Notes under the pieces: model-generated | What the model was told of the DNA's origin: nothing | The model's input: only the letters and a program-made list of their open reading frames with translations | Databases searched by the model: none | Source: Isoetes taiwanensis | Lineage: Eukaryota; Streptophyta; Lycopodiopsida; Isoetales; Isoetaceae | Reading direction: 5' to 3' | DNA: 64,000 bases | NCBI GenBank assembly: GCA_021234155.1 | Contig: JAJEKV010000032.1 | Location: 1,259,617 to 1,323,616 of the forward strand | Shown: one piece after another, positions 58,635 through 64,000 of the stretch | Position numbering within the stretch: position 1 is the stretch's first letter | Layout of the letters: each line of letters opens with the position of its first letter | Position numbers and translations under genes: made by a program

Positions 58635-61408
58635 CTACTCGTTAATATTGCACTGTTGCAAGAAAGGGTGATCATACTTTACATATGTGGTCCAGTAGTT
58701 TTTATACTTGGCCATACCTATGTCTAGCCACGGCTTCATGTTACCATTGTAGTGGATCACAGCAGCACGGTCTATGTCTCTCCTTCGAACATCTGCATTG
58801 TATCCCAACCCTAGCACATGCCAATGTTTTGGGAGAGCAAAGGTCATGTTGTAGAATGTGATTAGTCCAGGAGGCAATGTTCCCAAATTCCACAAGGTTC
58901 TATCTTCATTCTGATTATCCAGCAATCCGTAGTTAGTACAGTTAGAAATGAAAAAAAAACGACAAATGCAAAGAAAACTTACCATGTTTTGCCATTTATG
59001 GTATATTCCAGTGATGTCCTGTTTCTTCCATTCCTCCAGATCAAAAACGTTCATTCCATAAGCCCAACCACAAGCATTGGGATCAAAATTACTTGAGATA
59101 AGTGGGTTTGAGAAGTTCAAGTATTTGTCAAAACGATGGAAGCTGGGTCCACATGTCTCAACTGCACCATTTACGTTACCTCTTAGGTCAATATTCCAAA
59201 GAGAAGTGAGATCTTTCTGAACAACAATGTCGTCATCGAGAAAAACAATCTTATCAAGCTTTGGATAAATTTGAGGTAGGTAAAACCGAAGATGATTTAG
59301 CATAGATAAATATTTTGGATTCCTGTACTTAAGTGTAGCTGACCCGGATGCAACATTTGCTGGGCTGTTTGATTTGAAATAGTACTCCTTCATAGAAGCA
59401 GATTCCAGCTGCCTCAAAACTGGGCAATATGAAGAATTGAGCCATGTAAAGTCATCCACATTCTGGACCTCAATGGTTGCATTGCCAGGGGGATTGGCAA
59501 GAAACCACATCTTCATAGCTCCATAGTTGAGCTTATCAGTCACTAGATGGAAAACATGCTTCTCTGGTTCCTGTAGGAAAATAGACTGTTAACACTTAAA
59601 CTAAAATGACTTTTTTGCCACCAAAGAACAGATGAATACCTTGGCATGAGAGATTGTGGAATTCACCACAACTGATGCAGCTAAGATATTGTCTGAAAAC
59701 AATGCATAATGATACAAGTTTGGATTCTCCAACCTTTCCTTGAGAGAAGAAAATTTGCGCCTTTCGGCTGGAAGCAAAAAGTATTCCACTGTTAACCTCA
59801 TGGACAGACAGTGGAGCCCCTTTGGAACAGTCTTTGCAGCAAGCTGACTGAGATAAACACTCTGTTTCTTTAGCAATCGAGATTCAAGTTCTGTAGCATG
59901 CAACATTGCCCGGAGTTTCTTCACCATGACAGCACAATCATAATGCAGGTCCTTTGCTTTATCAATGAGCTGGTGAGTAGATTTTATTCTTTCACGCACA
60001 CTAGATAAAGAAGATCGTTGTTAGGTCAAAAGCCTTCGCTGCAATGCATGCAAAGCAGATGAAAGGAGAACTTACTTAGGTGGCAGCTCAGTGTCAACTT
60101 CTGCTTCAGCCAACATTTCCTGTATTTCTCTATTACGTGTCTTGAGTTCTTGAAACAGTAAAATGCTATTCTGTGCTTGGGCTATTGAAGCATATGCCTT
60201 CCCCATAATGAGTTGGTCCCGCAGAATTCTTATTAGGGCATCTGGGCTATCACTCTTTCTAGCCACCTTTCCACCTTTCCGTCTAGTTGTGCCAGCTTTA
60301 TATTCTTCATTTTGCATCTGCTTTTAAATATGCATTATAGTTAGCACGAATCCATATGATAGAACAAATTTTAGCTGATCATACCTTGCCTGGAAACCCA
60401 TATGAAGTACCAGAGTCATTTTTTACTGCAAGGATAACAGAGTGTCAAGAAAACAGAATATTTAGCAGCAAGCAAGATTAGATCAAGGAGTGACTTCTTA
60501 CCTGTTTCAGTGACTTGAGCAATAAGCTTATTGCTTTCCCCTTGATCAGATGTTACTCCATTCTGTAAAGGGTCGGCTGCTTGACTAGATGTCGTTATTT
60601 CTAACTTCTCTGATACATTTTGGGCATCTTGAGCAGTCTTATTTACCTCTATCTCAACGGTTTCAACTGGCTGCTTTGGTTAAAATGGCACAAATCAGAA
60701 TCCTTGTTTCCCCCTGCTAACAAATGATAAATAGGGAATAACAGGTACGTTACCTGATAATTACCAGAAAAATTTCCGGTAAGATCTATATCTTCCTTCA
60801 CTAACGAAGATGGCAAATCCTTTTGGCCCACAATCTTGAGATTCAAGGGTTCCTCTTCAGAAGCGTCAAGATTTGAAGAAATAGCTTGCAGAACCTGACA
60901 TAGAGCCCGATAAGGTCAACCAGGAACGAGTGGTTGTATTCACAGCTTCTTACCTCTTGCGGAAGCAAGTTTTCGAATGTGCTAAGCTTCCGTGAATTCT
61001 CTGCCCGACGCTGCAATCCAAGCAGATTCTTGAATGAGCTTAATTATCCATCATTTTAAAGGTCCTAGCTCCGAAAATAAAGTGAAAATCATAGTCTTAC
61101 CGTCAAAGATGCTGACCAATCCGGCAACTCTTTGTGACCTATTAAGATCCAGCTAGAAGTTAAACACAATGCCAAAGAATGAAAGAAAGAAAGATCGGTA
61201 ATATATCTAAACAGAGGTTTTCCAGATCCACATTTTTTTTCCGGGATCATGGAAGCAAGTAATTCAATTGCTCACCTATTGTAGGGCTAAAAGTTCCCAT
61301 TCTTCCGGTTAAGAAAATCAAAGGCGCGAGAAGTGACACCAAAAGCAAAATAACAACAGATCTGCGGCATCTTGCATTTGTGCGCTGTTGAGCACGCTTC
61401 GGAACCAT
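58635..61408 (-). CDS. GAUT1-like: GAUT1-like alpha-1,4-galacturonosyltransferase (GT8)
   Basis: Ten exons join in frame: 61408-61276, 61138-61101, 61010-60954, 60894-60754, about 60674-60502, 60427-60385, 60317-60076, 60000-59640, 59570-58983 and 58910-58635, giving about 680 residues, the usual GAUT1 length. The protein starts MVPKRAQQRT; residues about 17-38 form a signal anchor (VVILLLLVSLLAPLIF), as in type II Golgi proteins. The GT8 domain shows LHCLSMRLTVEY, NPNLYHYALFSDN, HVFHLVTDKLN, SMLNHLRFYLP and the metal-binding FLDDDIVVQ, then NACGWAYGMN and VIHYNGNMKPW. It would add galacturonic acid to homogalacturonan in Golgi pectin synthesis. The middle of the N-terminal region is Ser/Asn-rich and poorly conserved, as usual. 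No frame breaks were seen, unlike the surrounding elements. Confidence 0.93.
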
Positions 61409-61469
61409 GGCTTATTGCTCAAGGATATGTCCAATGCGGTACTAATATGGCTCTAAAACTGAAAGGGCG

Positions 61470-61477
61470 TTATATAT
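61470..61477 (-). promoter_or_regulatory. TATA box of the GAUT gene
   Basis: On the minus strand ATATATAA lies about 62 bases upstream of the ATG at 61408, implying a short leader of about 30 nt. Confidence 0.45.
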
Positions 61478-61795
61478 GGGAGCTCCTCCTTAGGATTTGA
61501 CACAGGCGATCCAAATATAAGCTCGTTACATAGCAAATGATGCCGGCCCTCCAATTCCCCTGCTGAGTTGATTTAACAAAATGCAAAAACATTTTATTTC
61601 ATGATCTGAGAACTGTTCAAGATTGCATTGTCTGCAGCATAAAAAGGAAAGATATTAGCAGGACGCAAGAAAGCGTTTAGTCCAACAGATTATTACGACG
61701 ATCATATTTGATAATCATTTTTCCATACATGAGGTAGACCCCAGGGGAAGAATAATGGCAGCTTAGGTTCTAAGCAAAAGCACGAAACAGGAGCA

Positions 61796-62071
61796 ATGGC
61801 GCTGTTTGAAGGCTGGCCGCCGGAGTCCGCCATAGCCAGAGCTCCGATCTTTATAAATGACAGGCAAAATTACGACGTGCAGGGATTCCACGAAGCTAAA
61901 TTTAGCCAAAAGACACTGCCAAATGCAGCGGGAGAATTTACCCGCATCCGACGGGGTAGTGCCCCCCACCCAAACATGCCAACAAAAGCAAGACGTGCCA
62001 AACATTTGGGGTTCACTTTCGGTCAGAATGTGGCGACTCTGCTAAATGTAGCGATGCCAGGTAAGATTTGA
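61796..62071 (+). CDS. small unidentified ORF divergent from GAUT
   Basis: 91 codons starting MALFEGWPPESAIARAPIF. No domain or signal peptide recognised. It is GC-richer than its surroundings and lies about 390 bp from the GAUT start, divergently. It could be chance or a conserved small gene; nothing in the sequence decides this. Confidence 0.2.
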   Translation: MALFEGWPPESAIARAPIFINDRQNYDVQGFHEAKFSQKTLPNAAGEFTRIRRGSAPHPNMPTKARRAKHLGFTFGQNVATLLNVAMPGKI

Positions 62072-64000
62072 TCAAGACAAAACGCGTTTCTAGGATAGCG
62101 TGTGTTTTCAGGCTGACGCTGACGTGTGCCGCCACGTGGGCAAAGTACTGGGACCTTCACGGGAGTAAAAGGGGGCCAATAGTTCGGTCACATGCCATGC
62201 CTCCTGAATAGAGAGCCGTTGGTTGTGGCCCCCGTGTTACGGCCTATTAAATACCTCTAATTAATCCAATTCTAATGTATTTTTAGTGTCATTCATTGGG
62301 GAACGAAGCATCACTTTTAGCTCCCTAATCTATTGTGTCATTCATTGGGAACTTTAAGCATCAAATTTAGCTCCCTAAATCTATTGTGTCATTCATTGTG
62401 TCAAATTTAACATCTAGTTTAGCTCCCTAACTTGCATTATGCATCCCATAATGTAGATTTACAAAACACTTCCTTCCCCAACAACTCAATCTTTCCCTAC
62501 CTAATTCCTGAAGAACTCTGCATTGCCAATCAACACGTTATCCTCATGACGCGCAAATTCGCCCCTGTAAGTTCTCAGCATCTCCTAGCATGCTCCATGA
62601 TGCGATGCTGCCGACATATTAGAATCGAAGTGGCTTGTGCGTGTCTATTTCTACACCACTATTTTGTTTTATCAATTTGGTTGTCCTAGATCTTTTTCAC
62701 TAAGGCCAAGGGAAAGGTAGATCCAAGATCAATTCGCTTGTCCCAGTTTTTTTTTTCACTAAAAGGTAGATCCATGAATATCATGGAAAATAGTAGAAAG
62801 TGCTTCTACACATCCAACGTGAACAATAACAATCAACTTGCTACTCGAGTAAAAAGAACATCGAATGTAACATCCTTTGGGAAAATAGTAGAAAGTGCTT
62901 CTACACATCCAACGCCTAAACAATAACAATTAACTTGAAGCTTGAGTAAAAAGAAGTTAGCATCATTTGGAGTTGCCTTACCATTGGATATTTCGATCTA
63001 CTCACAAATACAAAAGTCAAAGAAGTGAACCACACAAGGGATAACAACTAAAGTCAAAATTACATGTTCATGTGTACTTGCTTAGGGTAAGGATATTTTT
63101 ATTATGTTTCTGTTTACTTATGGAATTTGACAACGCTATCATGTGACTAATTCTCTGGCAGTTACCATATTGTTTCAGAAAAAGAATAATGGATGGATTA
63201 TTGGATGTTTAACGTTCATTTCCACACAAATACAGCAAAGAGTCTCCGTAGAAACTAGAAACAATTAAACGCTAATAAAACCGAGTTGGATATAGACGTT
63301 GAAGTCCGCCATTCCACGGTATTAACAGAACTTGGCAAAGCAGCTCGATCCTGTCAAATAACTTTCACATTGGATAAGGACAAAAACGGCCACTCAATGA
63401 AAAACAAAAAAACATGAAGGATTTTGAGACAGAATATCTTTTGCAGGGTAAAGACAAATTCTCATACTAATAGGTACAAAGATTATCTCCGAATTTCATT
63501 ACAGAAGGGGATCCGAGAATCAACCTTTTACTTCTGGCAGCACTCTTCTTCTATGCCTTGTTCTTACTCTTTTTTTCTTTTTTCCTTTTTTTTTTCCTGG
63601 TTTCAATTCAATTCTATGAACCTTTCTGTTCTTGTGTTGTATATATTTACATGGTTGGATGCAAAAAGAAGTCCTAGGTTTTCAAATTTAGTCATGCTTT
63701 AAATTTGTCAAACTAATACTAGAATAATTTAGAAATGCCTTAAAGCAAGCGACCAAGTTTGGAAATATGAGGTAGTCAAGCACCGTTTCATGGAAAATAT
63801 ATCTATACAGGCTCTCCCCTTCTTTATCAAGGTAAGCCGAAATTACTACTAGTTTCATTCAGCCCCTATTCTAAGCATAAGAAGCTACCAACCTTGGCCC
63901 ACGTTCTAAAGCATAATGATGTGGTCCCTAACCTGCTGATTAGAGGGCCCTGTTGGGTTTTCCTCCCCATGAATATTTTCCCATTTTTAAAACAATTGGT
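62072..64000. other. right flank, repeats but no gene recognised
   Basis: A unit of about 55 bp containing TTGTGTCATTCATTG and TTTAGCTCCCTAA is repeated three times (about 62287-62430). A unit containing GGAAAATAGTAGAAAGTGCT followed by TCTACACATCCAACG occurs twice (62783 and 62880). The rest is AT-rich with short open frames only. Confidence 0.6.

Overview
The window is a TE-rich stretch of a land-plant nuclear genome. Genes have GT-AG introns, there are no bacterial-style operons, and the retroelements prime from plant initiator tRNA-Met. The one gene that reads as an ordinary host gene is a GAUT1-like pectin galacturonosyltransferase (58635-61408, minus). Introns in the readable genes are short (about 45-175 bp). 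A Penelope-type reverse transcriptase makes me lean towards a non-flowering lineage, but I cannot name the species.

Layout. 1-3830: low-complexity DNA, including a hairpin tandem array (281-745) and a polypyrimidine tract. 3830-6690: 3' end of an LTR retrotransposon and its 2.49 kb LTR. 6700-11530: decayed Ty3/gypsy gag-pol, interrupted by a short TRIM element with three LTRs and a 5-bp target duplication (7116-7771). 11893-13224: broken multi-exon gene with a RING-like cysteine/histidine pattern. 13949-19079: two 2.28 kb direct repeats carrying unidentified exon-like pieces. 19080-38875: Penelope-like array on the minus strand, arranged pLTR-body-pLTR-body-pLTR. One body carries a 3.34 kb Helitron with duplicated beta-xylosidase exons; one pLTR carries a 1.77 kb foreign segment. 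38880-41526: intergenic DNA with an (AAC)n microsatellite. 41536-57101: a 15.6 kb Mutator-like element (MULE) with about 470-bp terminal inverted repeats (TIRs) and a 9-bp target duplication. It carries a Ulp1/SENP-type cysteine protease (plus), a small unknown gene (plus) and a DDE/SWIM transposase (minus), and holds a nested Ty1/copia element (42655-48526). 57111-64000: the GAUT gene and flanking DNA.

The MULE, its protease and transposase, the Helitron with captured exons, the TRIM and the Penelope array are each supported by ends, duplications or catalytic motifs. Many reading-frame breaks in the repeats may not be biological: between near-identical copies, differences cluster where one copy reads CAG or CTG. 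That pattern suggests base-calling error at methylated CHG sites in a long-read assembly, so pseudogene status should be judged with care.
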